A DNA stretch of 64,000 nucleotides from an uncultured Collinsella sp. (GCA_905208635.1 CAJLPX010000001.1:136099-200098), one strand, 5' to 3'. Positions 37,500 to 49,107 are shown, counted from the first letter of the stretch. Translations and numbers: made by a program. The notes: generated by a model from the letters alone, not told the origin.

Positions 37500-38813
37500 A
37501 TGAAGCTCACCATAGAATCGATGACGTATGGCGCCGATAGTCTGGCGCACGCCGACAACGGCAAGGCCGTATTTGTGCAGGGCGCCGTGGCGGGCGATAC
37601 CGTCGAGGCCGAAATCGTGCAGGACGGCAAGTCGTTTATGCGCGCCCGCGCCACCGAGATTCTTGAGCCGAGCTCCGATCGAATTCAGCCTCCCTGCCCC
37701 TTCGTGGGCGTCTGCGGTGGCTGCTCGTGGGGCAATCTCTCGCGCACCGCTCAGCTTGCCGCCAAGGAGCAAAACCTGCGCTCCACGCTCGAGCGCATCG
37801 GCAAGTTCACCCCTGAGCAAGTCGACGAGCTGGTGCAGCCCATCCGCCACACCAAGGACGATTGGGGCTACCGCAATAAAATTGAGCTCGAACCGACCGT
37901 TGTAAACGGCCGCGTGCGTCTTGGCATGCACGGCGTCGATCCCAGCAAGATCGTGACCGTCGATTCGTGCCCGCTGTTCGATAAGCGTTTTCCCAAGGCG
38001 CTCAAATCGGTCGTCGGCGCGCTTAACTATCTGAGCGGCAGCCACGACCTGGGCTTGGAGCGCGTGGGCATTCGCGCCTCGCGTCGCACCAAAGCGCTCG
38101 AGGTCGCGCTCTGGACGCCCACGGGGTCGTTTCCGCGCTCGCAAGTCTCGCGCGTGCTGGCAGACGCCGCACACCCCACGAGCATAGTGCGCGTTATGAG
38201 CAAGGGTGAGAAGAAGGCCCGCCGCGTCTCCAAGGTTGAGATGCTCGCCGGCGAGGGCTCCTGGACCGAGAACATCGCCGACGGCCAGATGCGCCTTTCG
38301 GCCCCGTCGTTTTTCCAGGTCAACACCAAGGGTGCCGAGATTTTGATCGAGCTTGTCATGGAGGCGCTCGACCCGCAGGAAGACGAACTTGCCGTGGACC
38401 TGTATTGCGGAGCTGGAACCTTCACCCTGCCGCTCGCCCGCCGCTGCGACTTTGTTGCCGCCGTCGAGGCCTACGGCCCGGCCGTGCGCGACCTGCGCCG
38501 TAACCTAGAGATCAACAAACTCGATAACGTCGATGTCATCGGCGGCGACGCGGTGCGCGAGTTCCCCGATCAGGACGCCGATGTCCTGGTAGTCGATCCG
38601 CCGCGCGCAGGTCTGGCGCCCGAGGCTATCGACCTCATCGCCAGCACGAGCGCTCGCGATGTCGCCTATGTGAGCTGCGACCCCGCCACCCTGGCACGCG
38701 ACCTTAAGCGCTTTGTCGAGGAAGGTACCTTCTCCCCCGTCAAGATCACGCCGGTCGATCTGTTCCCGCAAACCTTCCACTGCGAAACCGTCGTCCACCT
38801 CAAGCGCAACTAG
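37500..38813 (+). CDS. 23S rRNA (uracil-5-)-methyltransferase, RlmD/RlmCD type
   Basis: 437 aa from the ATG preceded by GGCAGGAAT. An N-terminal TRAM-like domain is followed by an iron-sulfur Cys cluster (CPFVGVCGGC and a later Cys). The SAM loop VDLYCGAGTFTLPLA, VVDPPRAGL and the nucleophile motif YVSCDPATLARD then follow. It methylates C5 of a uridine in 23S rRNA (U747/U1939 in known members) or possibly tRNA U54; the specific site cannot be read from sequence. Confidence 0.92.
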   Translation: MKLTIESMTYGADSLAHADNGKAVFVQGAVAGDTVEAEIVQDGKSFMRARATEILEPSSDRIQPPCPFVGVCGGCSWGNLSRTAQLAAKEQNLRSTLERIGKFTPEQVDELVQPIRHTKDDWGYRNKIELEPTVVNGRVRLGMHGVDPSKIVTVDSCPLFDKRFPKALKSVVGALNYLSGSHDLGLERVGIRASRRTKALEVALWTPTGSFPRSQVSRVLADAAHPTSIVRVMSKGEKKARRVSKVEMLAGEGSWTENIADGQMRLSAPSFFQVNTKGAEILIELVMEALDPQEDELAVDLYCGAGTFTLPLARRCDFVAAVEAYGPAVRDLRRNLEINKLDNVDVIGGDAVREFPDQDADVLVVDPPRAGLAPEAIDLIASTSARDVAYVSCDPATLARDLKRFVEEGTFSPVKITPVDLFPQTFHCETVVHLKRN

Positions 38814-39118
38814 ACTGTTTGCCCCAGACCACGCCCGATGATTTTTCTGGCACGGGGATAAAAATAGATTTGCTCCGAATGATTATTTAATCCCCGTCCC
38901 GAAATTGAACCGCCCCTCATTTCTTGAACATTAGAAATGGGGGCTTCTTTATGGACGGGAGAGTCAGGCACGACGCCACGCTGAGGACTCTTGCAGCAGA
39001 GCTTTGCGACAGGGGGTGCGGGCGCGCCGAAGGCCAGCGGGAGGCCGAAGGGTGCCCGGACCCGGCCGGGGCCGGCGGCGTGCGAGGGCAAGCTCATGCG
39101 ACGGAGCTGCTGCCCGGG
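38814..39118. other. Intergenic region with inverted repeats next to an IS remnant
   Basis: Contains ACGGGGAT/ATCCCCGT (38852-38859 with 38890-38897), extended by AATA/TATT, and a terminator-like CCCC..ATTTCT/AGAAAT-GGGG hairpin (38913-38942) followed by GCTTCTTTA. Between 38950 and 39118 an open frame exists but its sequence is not recognisable as protein. Confidence 0.55.
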
Positions 39119-39280
39119 CGCCTGAAGGACGAATTCTACAGGAGCCGGACGTGGCGGAGCTTCGAGGAGTTCAAGCGGGACCTCGAAGCCTATACCGTTC
39201 ACTGGAACAAGAGGAGGCGGGTTAAGCAAAAGGGACTGACCCCGGAGGAGTTCCGAAATCAGTCCCCATGTGCGGCATAG
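39119..39280 (+). pseudogene. IS3-family transposase remnant (C-terminal end only)
   Basis: About 53 codons encode the extreme C-terminus of an IS3/IS150-type integrase: KDEFYRSRTWRSFEEFKRD, DLEAYTVHWNKRRR and KGLTPEEFRNQS. The catalytic DDE core is absent. The upstream in-frame codons do not resemble a transposase, so this is a truncated relic beside the beta-glucoside module. Confidence 0.85.
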
Positions 39281-39455
39281 GCCGCTAATTGACCCGTCCA
39301 AGTATCGGGGCGCAGTTCATTTCAGCGCCGCCCGAGAAAGCTAAACGCCTTCTGGCAGGTTGTCCCGGGCCGAGGGCGGCCACCTTGATCGCCTTCGGCC
39401 CTCACCCACCTCAACTGCCCCTCAATTACATAGAGCTGATTGAGGAGGGCGCAGG
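39281..39455 (-). other. 3' flank of the PTS gene with hairpins
   Basis: Two hairpins: CTCAAT/ATTGAG (39421-39444) and GGGCCGA/TCGGCCC with inner GGCG/CGCC (39367-39401). Either could end the operon on the minus strand although T tracts are lacking. Confidence 0.45.
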
Positions 39456-40904
39456 CTAGCGGGTGCCTTCCTCATCGTCGTTGGGCCGGTAGGTGATGAA
39501 CTCGATAACAAAGGCCAGGACGGCAGAGACGAGCGAGGCGATGATCGCGAAGATCATGTGGGAGATCCCGGCGCCACCAGGGGTCCCGTCGATAAAGTTG
39601 AGCAGGTTGAAGACGCCGAGGCCGCCCGAGATGTACATGAGAGCGCCAGTCATTCCCACGATGGCGCCGCCCACGGCGGAGCTCAGGCATGCCACGACGA
39701 ACGCGCGCTTGTTGGGGAGGGCGATGCCGTAGATGCCCGGCTCGGTGACGCCGAAGAAGAAGGCGGAGATCATCGCGGGAAGGGCGATGCCGCGGAAGCG
39801 CTCGTCCTTGTTTCTGAGGTACATGGCAAAGATGACCGCTCCGAGCGCGAACCCGTGGCCGATGGTGGCGGCGAGCACGCTGTCGTGGCCGAGGGTGTTC
39901 AGATTCATGATGGAGATGGGGATGAGGCTCCAGTGGAAGCCAAAGATGACGAGGCACATCCACAGTCCGCCGACTAGGGCGCTGCCCAGGACGGAACCAA
40001 CCACGGGGAGCTGGAAGATGAACGAGAATGCCGCGCTCAGCAGGTTGGTGATGAGGGTGGCCACCGGGCCGATGATGAGGTAGCCCAAGACGATGGAGAC
40101 CGTCATCGTGGCGAGCGGGACAAGGAACATCTTGAGCGCAGCCGGCATCCAGCTCTTGAGCCAGCGCTCAAGGATAGAGCCGAACCACACCATGAGAAGG
40201 ACGGGGATCACCGAGCTCACGTAGCCGGACACGGGCATGATGATGGGAAGCCCGAGGGCGGTGGCGTACCACGAGAACGTGCCGGCCACGCCGAGGTCGA
40301 TGCTGCCGAGCGCCTCGCCCGAGGTCAGGGCGACCATCGTCGGGTAGAGGAGCGCCACGCCGATTGCCACGCCGGTGAACTCGTTCATGCGGAACTTGCG
40401 CGCGGCACTGAACGCCAGGGCGACGGGAAGGAAGTAGAAGAAGCCGTCAGCCACGGTGTAGAGCAGCGTGTAGAGGCCGTCGTTTGCAAAGGCCGGGACG
40501 AAGTAGGTGATGAGGGCAAGCAGTCCCTTCATGATGCCTGCGGCGGCAAGCGGTCCCAGGATGGGCTGGAAGATGCCAGAGATGAGGTCGATGATGACGG
40601 AGGCAACGGTCTTATCGCCCTGGGGCTCGTCGTCGGCGCTTGCGCCGCCCGAGAAGTTGCCGGCCTCCAGGACCGCGTCGTAGACGTCCTCGACGATGTT
40701 GCCCACGACCACCTGGTACTGGCCGTTGGCCTGGATGACCTGGATGACGCCCTTGAGGGCCTCGATCTTGGCCGTGTTGGCGCGGGACTCGTCCTTGAGT
40801 TTGAAGCGCACGCGCGTGATGCAGTGCGCGACGCTGGCGACGTTCTCGGCGCCGCCTACGTTCTCGAGTATGGATCTGGCCAGGTCGTCGTATTTTTCTG
40901 CCAT
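39456..40904 (-). CDS. Beta-glucoside-type PTS enzyme IIBC
   Basis: 482 aa. The EIIB domain (residues 1 to about 90) has the phosphorylated Cys in HCITRVRFKLKD; the EIIC domain has about ten membrane segments with GVTEPGIYGIALPNKRAF near the substrate site. No EIIA domain is fused, unlike full BglF, so EIIA must come from elsewhere. It imports and phosphorylates aryl- or disaccharide beta-glucosides that the neighbouring GH1 enzyme splits. It starts 31 bp after that gene. Confidence 0.93.
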   Translation of the reverse strand: MAEKYDDLARSILENVGGAENVASVAHCITRVRFKLKDESRANTAKIEALKGVIQVIQANGQYQVVVGNIVEDVYDAVLEAGNFSGGASADDEPQGDKTVASVIIDLISGIFQPILGPLAAAGIMKGLLALITYFVPAFANDGLYTLLYTVADGFFYFLPVALAFSAARKFRMNEFTGVAIGVALLYPTMVALTSGEALGSIDLGVAGTFSWYATALGLPIIMPVSGYVSSVIPVLLMVWFGSILERWLKSWMPAALKMFLVPLATMTVSIVLGYLIIGPVATLITNLLSAAFSFIFQLPVVGSVLGSALVGGLWMCLVIFGFHWSLIPISIMNLNTLGHDSVLAATIGHGFALGAVIFAMYLRNKDERFRGIALPAMISAFFFGVTEPGIYGIALPNKRAFVVACLSSAVGGAIVGMTGALMYISGGLGVFNLLNFIDGTPGGAGISHMIFAIIASLVSAVLAFVIEFITYRPNDDEEGTR

Positions 40905-40935
40905 TATTTTCTCCTTAGTGATATTGCCCGGGTGG

Positions 40936-43670
<2,735 letters not shown>

Positions 43671-43784
43671 CAAAGTACTACAACAGGTGAGATTCCGTCA
43701 AGAAAAACCGAAGAAAAAAGTGAGCCTCTGCCCGCCGTACCTGTAGCGGTCGTTTCCCCGAACGGGGCGGTGCTGTTGGGGGCT

Positions 43785-43841
43785 GTCTCGATCTGTAACA
43801 GTAAGACCCGGTTTTGGTCCGTAGATGTTACAGATTTAGAC
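43785..43841. repeat. 57-bp palindrome, unit 1
   Basis: GTCT-CG-ATCTGTAACA and TGTTACAGAT-TT-AGAC around a 25-nt centre. Unit 2 at 43866-43922 has the same arms and length. Confidence 0.75.
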
Positions 43842-43865
43842 GTTTTGTCGGGGCGGTTTCCGTTT

Positions 43866-43922
43866 GTCTTGATCTGTAACAGTTAGGGGTCAAAAGTGGG
43901 TCTAGATGTTACAGATTGAGAT
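43866..43922. repeat. 57-bp palindrome, unit 2
   Basis: GTCT-TG-ATCTGTAACA and TGTTACAGAT-TG-AGAT around a 25-nt centre, 81 bp after unit 1 in direct orientation. The centres of the units differ in sequence. Confidence 0.75.
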
Positions 43923-44050
43923 TGTTGAGGATGGGTGGGGGTAGCTAATTCGGACGGGGCTATTTTAAACATTGGGAAATCGAGCGTGGCAAGCGGAGGT
44001 CTTCGGGGTATAAGACGGCTAATTGTATGCCGTCTATGAAAGGAACCCTC

Positions 44051-44593
44051 ATGCCCAGCGTTGTCGTTCTCGCCGCCGATGGCTTTGAAACGATTGAATG
44101 CCTGACCATGGTCGATGTCATGCGTCGTGGCGGCGTGCGCGCCACGCTCGTCTCGATCATGCCCACGCGCGAGGTCGTAAGCTCGCTGCAGATTCCCGTA
44201 ACCTGCGACGCACTCTTTGACGAGATTAACTTTGACGAGTATGACTGCGTCGTGCTGCCCGGCGGTCTGCCCGGCGCCACCAACCTGCGCGCCGACCAGC
44301 GCGTCTGCGACGTAGTCTGCGAGTTCGCCGCGACCAAGCATGTTGCCGCCATCTGCGCCGCCCCGTTTATCCTGGGCGAGCTTGATCTGCTCGAGGGACG
44401 CCACGCCACGTGCTTCCCCGGCTTTGAGAAGAGCTTCCCCGAGGGCGCCTATACCGGCGACAAGGTCACGCACGACGGCAACATCATCACTGCCAGCGGC
44501 ATGGCCCAGTCGCTCCCCTTTGCGCTTGAGCTGCTGCGTACGCTCGCCGGCGAAAAGGCCGTCGAGAAGGTTGCCGAGGGCATTCAGCTATGA
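44051..44593 (+). CDS. DJ-1/PfpI family protein
   Basis: 180 aa from the ATG preceded by AAAGGA. Flavodoxin-like DJ-1 fold with Glu13 (GFETIE) and the reactive Cys102 in VAAICAAPFIL, the nucleophile-elbow pair of DJ-1 proteins; LPGGLPGATNL is also diagnostic. Members are linked to protein or glyoxal-damage repair and oxidative stress, but the activity is debated. Its stop overlaps the maf start (ATGA). Confidence 0.92.
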   Translation: MPSVVVLAADGFETIECLTMVDVMRRGGVRATLVSIMPTREVVSSLQIPVTCDALFDEINFDEYDCVVLPGGLPGATNLRADQRVCDVVCEFAATKHVAAICAAPFILGELDLLEGRHATCFPGFEKSFPEGAYTGDKVTHDGNIITASGMAQSLPFALELLRTLAGEKAVEKVAEGIQL

Positions 44594-45171
44594 TTTTGGC
44601 TTCGCAATCACCGCGCCGCATCGAGTTGATGCGCGAAGCGGGCTACGACATCCGCGTCATTCCCGCTGACATCGACGAGACTCCTTTTGATGATGAGGCC
44701 CCGCTTACGCTTGTCGAGCGCTTAGCTCGCGCTAAGGCTGCCGCCGTTGCCGCCGAGCACGCCGAGCCCAATGAGCTGACCATCGCGGCCGACACCATCG
44801 TCACCTTCGATGGCAAGCTTTTGGGTAAGCCGGCAAACGAGGACGAGGCCCGCACCATGCTCCACGAGCTCTCGGGTCGCACGCACCAGGTGGCAACCGG
44901 CGTCTGCATCGTTAGGGCCGGAGACACCACCGCTCCACACGCCGCCGAGAGCCTGTCGTTTGTCGATGTGACCGACGTGACGTTCTATGAGCTCACCGAC
45001 GAGCAGATTGAGCGCTACGTCGCCTCAGGCGAGCCCATGGACAAAGCCGGAGCCTACGGCATCCAAGGCACAGGCGGCCGCATGCTTGTGCACGATATTT
45101 CGGGTGACTTCTACAACGTGGTGGGCTTGCCCATCGCTCGCGTCGCACGCGCGATTCAAAAACTATCGTAA
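44590..45171 (+). CDS. maf: Maf-family nucleotide pyrophosphatase
   Basis: 193 aa. The N-terminal LASQSPRRIELM, the central ADTIVTFDGKLLGKP and the C-terminal KAGAYGIQGTGGRMLVHDISGDFYNVVGLP match Maf (YhdE/YceF) enzymes, which hydrolyse dTTP/UTP or modified nucleotides to monophosphates. It overlaps the DJ-1-like gene by 4 bp. Confidence 0.95.
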   Translation: MILASQSPRRIELMREAGYDIRVIPADIDETPFDDEAPLTLVERLARAKAAAVAAEHAEPNELTIAADTIVTFDGKLLGKPANEDEARTMLHELSGRTHQVATGVCIVRAGDTTAPHAAESLSFVDVTDVTFYELTDEQIERYVASGEPMDKAGAYGIQGTGGRMLVHDISGDFYNVVGLPIARVARAIQKLS

Positions 45172-45272
45172 TTGCATCTGGCGCTGGGTATCCCCCGGCG
45201 CCTACAATTTCGGCGTACCGTACGGATCCCGACCGGGCATAAGGCCCGGCGGAAAACCGATAGGAGTAAAAC

Positions 45273-46274
45273 ATGGATACACTGCTTGAGGCCATTGACG
45301 TTTGCGATGTCGATGGCTTTTGCTTTGGCAACTATACGGACGAGGAGGCCGGCACCGGTTGCACCGTAATCGTGGCACCCGAGGGCGCCACCGGCGGTGT
45401 TGACGTTCGCGGCGGCGCTCCAGCATCGCGCGAAACCGACCTGCTGCGACCCGAGAACACCGTCGACAAGGTCCACGCCGTCTGCCTTTCGGGTGGATCG
45501 GCCTTTGGCCTCGAGGCTGCAAGCGGCGTGGCCCGCGAACTCGAGAGCCGCGGCATTGGTCTGCCCGTCGGCCCCACGCAGGTGCCCATCGTGTGCTCCA
45601 GCTGTATCTTCGACCTTGCCTTTGGCGACCCCACCGTTCGCCCCGACATTGAGGCCGGCATCGCCGCCGTGCGCGAGGCGCTCGACCACACCCCCACCAA
45701 GCTCGAACAGGGCAACGTAGGCGCCGGCACGGGCGCTACCGTGGGTAAGCTCATGGGCCCCGCCACCTGCATGAAGGCCGGCCTTGGCGCTGCCGCCGTG
45801 GCGCTCGGCCCCATCAAGGTGGGCGCCGTGGTCTCGGTCAACGCCTGCGGCAACGTTGTCGACCCCCTCACCGGCGAGTGGGTCGCCGGCATGCGCGCCT
45901 CAGCCGATAGCGACCAAATCGTCGATATGGAACTCGCAGCCTTTGCCGCCGCCGGATCCATGCAGATGCCGCTCGACCGCACCAACACCACCATCAGCTG
46001 CATCGTCACCAACGTGGAACTCACTAAGGCACAAGCCACCAAGGTCTCCCAGATGGCCGCAGACGCCTACGCACACGCCATCCGTCCCACACACACCACC
46101 AACGACGGCGACACCATCTACACCCTCGCCAGCGGCAAACTGGGCACCCAGGCAAGCGCCGCCGTTCCCCTAGACCTGCTGGGCATGCTCGCAGTAAGGG
46201 CCCTGGAAACTGCCATCGTAAACGGAGCCAAAACCGCCAAAACCTCCCACGGCATCCCCGGCGCCGCGAAGTAA
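45273..46274 (+). CDS. P1 (DmpA-like) family peptidase
   Basis: 333 aa. The N-terminal half has CLSGGSAFGLEAASGVARELE and the central GNVGAGTGATVGKL, where a Thr or Ser becomes the N-terminal nucleophile after self-cleavage in DmpA/BapA-type aminopeptidases. No signal peptide, so cytosolic. Substrates of this group range from D-Ala peptides to beta-peptides; not assignable here. GATAGGAGTAAAAC precedes the ATG. A small CCGGGC/GCCCGG hairpin lies 25 bp upstream. Confidence 0.88.
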   Translation: MDTLLEAIDVCDVDGFCFGNYTDEEAGTGCTVIVAPEGATGGVDVRGGAPASRETDLLRPENTVDKVHAVCLSGGSAFGLEAASGVARELESRGIGLPVGPTQVPIVCSSCIFDLAFGDPTVRPDIEAGIAAVREALDHTPTKLEQGNVGAGTGATVGKLMGPATCMKAGLGAAAVALGPIKVGAVVSVNACGNVVDPLTGEWVAGMRASADSDQIVDMELAAFAAAGSMQMPLDRTNTTISCIVTNVELTKAQATKVSQMAADAYAHAIRPTHTTNDGDTIYTLASGKLGTQASAAVPLDLLGMLAVRALETAIVNGAKTAKTSHGIPGAAK

Positions 46275-46290
46275 TCCACTCGACCGTCGG

Positions 46291-46409
46291 TCGGAGGCGG
46301 GCGGGCGTTACGTTTGCTGCTCTACAGTCCTATGCAAGACGAAGGCCACATTAAGTGGCCTTCTTTGCATGCGGAACTCACGACAAACGTAACATCCGCC
46401 CGCCTCCGA
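46291..46409 (-). ncRNA. Nested-palindrome element E1
   Basis: Outer arms TCGGAGGCGGGCGG-GC-GTTACGTTTG and CAAACGTAAC-AT-CCGCCCGCCTCCGA; second stem ATGCAA/TTGCAT; inner hairpin GAAGGCCAC/GTGGCCTTC with a 5-nt loop. Read on the minus strand it carries TTCCGCA before and AGGACTGT after the inner hairpin, as in E2 and E3. Could be a structured RNA or a mobile palindrome (REPIN/MITE-like). Confidence 0.6.
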
Positions 46410-46507
46410 TCGACTACCAACCATATTCTTTTCAGCCCAGGCCCCTGTGTACCGCGCGTCTAAGATCTTCAAATTCAGACAATCTGACAATCGATTCTTA
46501 TAGCAGA

Positions 46508-46617
46508 GGCCCCTTGGCCTTTAGTTTGATACAAGTTCCGCACGAGCCGGAAAGCACTTAATGTGCTTTCCGTGCGAGCAGGACTGTTCGCAGTAGCAAA
46601 CTAAAGGCCAAGGGGCC
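46508..46617 (+). ncRNA. Nested-palindrome element E2
   Basis: A perfect 21-bp outer stem (46508-46528 with 46597-46617), second stem CGCAC/GTGCG, inner hairpin GGAAAGCAC/GTGCTTTCC with loop TTAAT. TTCCGCA at 46536-46542 and AGGACTGT at 46580-46587 flank the inner hairpin. It is homologous to E1 in inverted orientation with changed but complementary stems. Confidence 0.6.
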
Positions 46618-46649
46618 CAGTCAACCTAACAGAAGCGATTACTCGGCAG

Positions 46650-47681
46650 TTAGTTGAATTTGAAGATCTTTGAGGCAAGACGGTATAGGCCGAGTGTGGT
46701 TTTGTCTCCGGCCCGTCCGCGCAGGTTGGTGAAGAAGCCGACCACGCCGTAGCGGGCACGACGATACATGCGCTCGTCGTAGGCCTTCAAATCATTCCAC
46801 AGCGTCTTTAGGCGCTCGTCGGCGCAATCTTCCTCGGAAAGCTTGGTGAGCACCGAGCAGATCGCCATCATCATGGTGAAGTAGCCCATCATGTACGAAC
46901 GCAGACGCGACGACTCAACATCGCTGTACAGGTGGTACGACTCCATCATGATACGCGTAACACGGAACTGCTGGTCCAGACGCTTGACCATCGTTGCCTC
47001 GTTGACGCTCTGACCTTCGCGACCGATAAAGTAGCGGTAGAGGTCGATGTCGGCGTAGTACATGGTCTTGCAACGCGGCAGCGGCACGTAGGCGTAGATG
47101 TTGTCCACATAGAACGTGTGCGGCGGCATGGGAAGGTTGGACTCGCGCAGCACATCCGTGCGATAGCACAGGCTGTGCATGAGTAGGTTCTGGTCCAGGC
47201 GGAAATGACCGATCTGATCCCAGGAAAAGATCTTTTTGCGCGGCAGGGCAAATTTGTAACCGATAGCGGTATGCGTGCCCTCGTAAACCTTCTCGTACAC
47301 GTAGTTCGAGATAAACAGGTCAACGCGCTGGTCGCGCTCCTCAAAGCCACGCAGAATCGACAGCATGGTCGAAAGGGCAGCGCCGTCAAGCCAGTCGTCC
47401 GAGTCGACAACCTTGTAGTAGGTGCCCTGCGCCTCGCGCAGACCCGAAAGGACGGCAATACCGTGACCGCCATTCTCCTGGTGCACCGCGCGGATGATTC
47501 CAGGATAACGGGCCTCCCACTCGTCGGCCTTGGCGGCCGTCTCGTCCTTGGAGCCGTCGTCCACCACGATAATCTCGATATCGGTGGCGTAATTGCTCCC
47601 CTCCAAGATGGAGGTGATGCAATGGTCCATGTCCTTGGCGGCGTTATACGAGGGAATACCGAATGTTATGACTTTATGCAT
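46650..47681 (-). CDS. Family 2 glycosyltransferase
   Basis: 343 aa. GT-A fold: FGIPSYNAAKDMDHCITSIL, VVDDGSKDET, and the metal-binding VDSDDWLD. No membrane anchor is evident except a weakly hydrophobic stretch near MMGYFTMMMAICSVL. The ATG at 47681 overlaps the glf stop, so they are translationally coupled; a second ATG at 47699 is possible. With Glf it probably builds a galactofuranose-containing surface polysaccharide; the acceptor is unknown. Confidence 0.88.
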   Translation of the reverse strand: MHKVITFGIPSYNAAKDMDHCITSILEGSNYATDIEIIVVDDGSKDETAAKADEWEARYPGIIRAVHQENGGHGIAVLSGLREAQGTYYKVVDSDDWLDGAALSTMLSILRGFEERDQRVDLFISNYVYEKVYEGTHTAIGYKFALPRKKIFSWDQIGHFRLDQNLLMHSLCYRTDVLRESNLPMPPHTFYVDNIYAYVPLPRCKTMYYADIDLYRYFIGREGQSVNEATMVKRLDQQFRVTRIMMESYHLYSDVESSRLRSYMMGYFTMMMAICSVLTKLSEEDCADERLKTLWNDLKAYDERMYRRARYGVVGFFTNLRGRAGDKTTLGLYRLASKIFKFN

Positions 47682-48876
47682 GGCAGGCGATAATCTCATC
47701 CGAAAGATCGAGGGCGGAATTGGTCACGGCGTCCATATCGTAGTAACGATACTCGGCCAGGCGACCCACCGGGTGGAAGTTCGTCAGGTTCTGGACGCGC
47801 TCGAGATAGCGCTCGTAGAGCTCGCGGTTCTCGGGCTCCAGAATGGCGTAATAGGGCGTCTCGCCCGAGCCGGGCGTATAGGCCTTGGAGTACTCCTTCA
47901 TAATGGTGGTCTTGCCGGGCAGGACCTGACCAGTCATGTTCTTGAACTCGGTGATACGCGTGTAATCCTCGCTCGTGGTGTAATTGACGGTGCCCACGGG
48001 CTGGAACTGGTCCATATCGAGCGTCTCGAACTTCATATCGAGCGTGCGGTACGGCAACGCACCCAAGTCGAGGTTGAACAGTTCATCGAGCGGGCCGGTG
48101 TAAACGATCTCGCCGCCGTAGACCTTGCCGTCGACCTTGACGGTGGTCTCGTCGATCTCAAAAAGATCGCGGGCGTCCACGTCGCAGAACACGTCAATCA
48201 GGTCGTGGTCGAGCATGTGCTCAAAGAGCGCCGTGTAGCCCTCCTGCGGCATGCCCTGGAAGGGAGCTTGCGGGAAGTAGCGGTCATCATCGCCCACAAA
48301 GACGGGAACGCGGCCGGTGATCGAGGGGTCGATCTGATCGGGCGTCTGGCCCCACTGCTTCATGGTGTAATGCAAAAAGACGTTCTCGTAGACGTAATCG
48401 GCGACCTCGGCCAAGTCGGGGTCGTTCTTCTTGCGCAGCTCCATAATGGGCACCTTGACATCCTTGCCAAAGGTCTCCACGAGCTTCTGATACAGCTCCT
48501 CGCCGCGCTCGTCACCAAAGGCGAGCTTGAGACTCGCATGGTTGAAGGGCACGGGCATAAGGGTACCGTTGATGTTGGCGAGCACCTTGTGCTGATAATC
48601 CGTCCACTTGGTAAAGCGCGACAGGAAATTGTGCACGCGCTCGTTAAAGGTGTGATAGATATGCGGACCGTACTCGTGAATCAGGATTCCGGCCTCGTCA
48701 GTGCAGTCATAGGCATTGCCCGCAATGTGGCTACGGCGCTCCAAAACGGCAACACGATAGCCGATGGTCTCGGCAAGACGGCGGGCGCAAACGGCACCGG
48801 CATATCCAGCACCGACGACAATCATGTCGTACGCGCCGGCGTTAAAGCCTTCAGGCAGGCCTGAGGTAATCTGCAT
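47674..48876 (-). CDS. glf: UDP-galactopyranose mutase
   Basis: 400 aa flavoprotein. The FAD Rossmann loop VVGAGYAGAVCARRLAE, the family block ILIHEYGPHIYHTF, the Arg-rich active-site region and the C-terminal NFHPVGRLAEYRYYDMD match UGM. It interconverts UDP-galactopyranose and UDP-galactofuranose. First gene of a two-gene operon, divergent from pta. Confidence 0.96.
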   Translation of the reverse strand: MQITSGLPEGFNAGAYDMIVVGAGYAGAVCARRLAETIGYRVAVLERRSHIAGNAYDCTDEAGILIHEYGPHIYHTFNERVHNFLSRFTKWTDYQHKVLANINGTLMPVPFNHASLKLAFGDERGEELYQKLVETFGKDVKVPIMELRKKNDPDLAEVADYVYENVFLHYTMKQWGQTPDQIDPSITGRVPVFVGDDDRYFPQAPFQGMPQEGYTALFEHMLDHDLIDVFCDVDARDLFEIDETTVKVDGKVYGGEIVYTGPLDELFNLDLGALPYRTLDMKFETLDMDQFQPVGTVNYTTSEDYTRITEFKNMTGQVLPGKTTIMKEYSKAYTPGSGETPYYAILEPENRELYERYLERVQNLTNFHPVGRLAEYRYYDMDAVTNSALDLSDEIIACHA

Positions 48877-48954
48877 CGATACTCCTTGTCAAAAGCCACG
48901 GGCTCGTTAGCTGGGCTTTTCTCGAACATTCTTCGAGACATATTTATCAGAGCG

Positions 48955-48980
48955 ATTATAGCGCTAATGCGTCCTATAAT
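48955..48980. promoter_or_regulatory. Divergent -10 boxes between glf and pta
   Basis: TATAAT on the minus strand (48960-48955, toward glf) and on the plus strand (48975-48980, toward pta). The palindrome TAGCGCTA lies between them. -35 elements are not obvious on either side, so one regulator might act on both. Confidence 0.5.
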
Positions 48981-49033
48981 GAGCTTGCCACACAAGGAAA
49001 GCTCAAGCACCACGGCGAACATAATTGAAAGGT

Positions 49034-49054
49034 AAACCCGCTAGCAGCGGGTTT
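49034..49054 (+). other. Hairpin in the pta leader
   Basis: AAACCCGCT/AGCGGGTTT with a 3-nt loop followed by ATTCG. It sits 54 bp before the pta ATG. It resembles a terminator but lacks a T tract. Confidence 0.45.
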
Positions 49055-49107
49055 ATTCGTGTACAGCCGAGGGCCTGGAGCTTAGCAAAACGCTTGTAAG
49101 GAGTAAC

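Larger units (their letters stand above)
43671..44050. other. Intergenic region between divergent EamA operon and DJ-1-like gene
   Basis: No gene. A -35-like TTGACG (minus strand, around 43700) precedes the leader. CCCCGAACGGGG (43757-43768) is a small hairpin, and two 57-bp palindromes follow at 43785 and 43866. Confidence 0.5.
46275..46649. other. Convergent intergenic region with two nested palindromes
   Basis: No gene. It contains elements E1 (46291-46409) and E2 (46508-46617), which are related to each other and to E3 at 50104-50230, separated by about 100 bp of plain AT-richer sequence. Confidence 0.7.

Noticed and set aside
43785..43922. CRISPR-like array in front of the DJ-1-like gene
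   Set aside because: Only two units, each a palindrome rather than a direct repeat with spacers, and no cas gene nearby.
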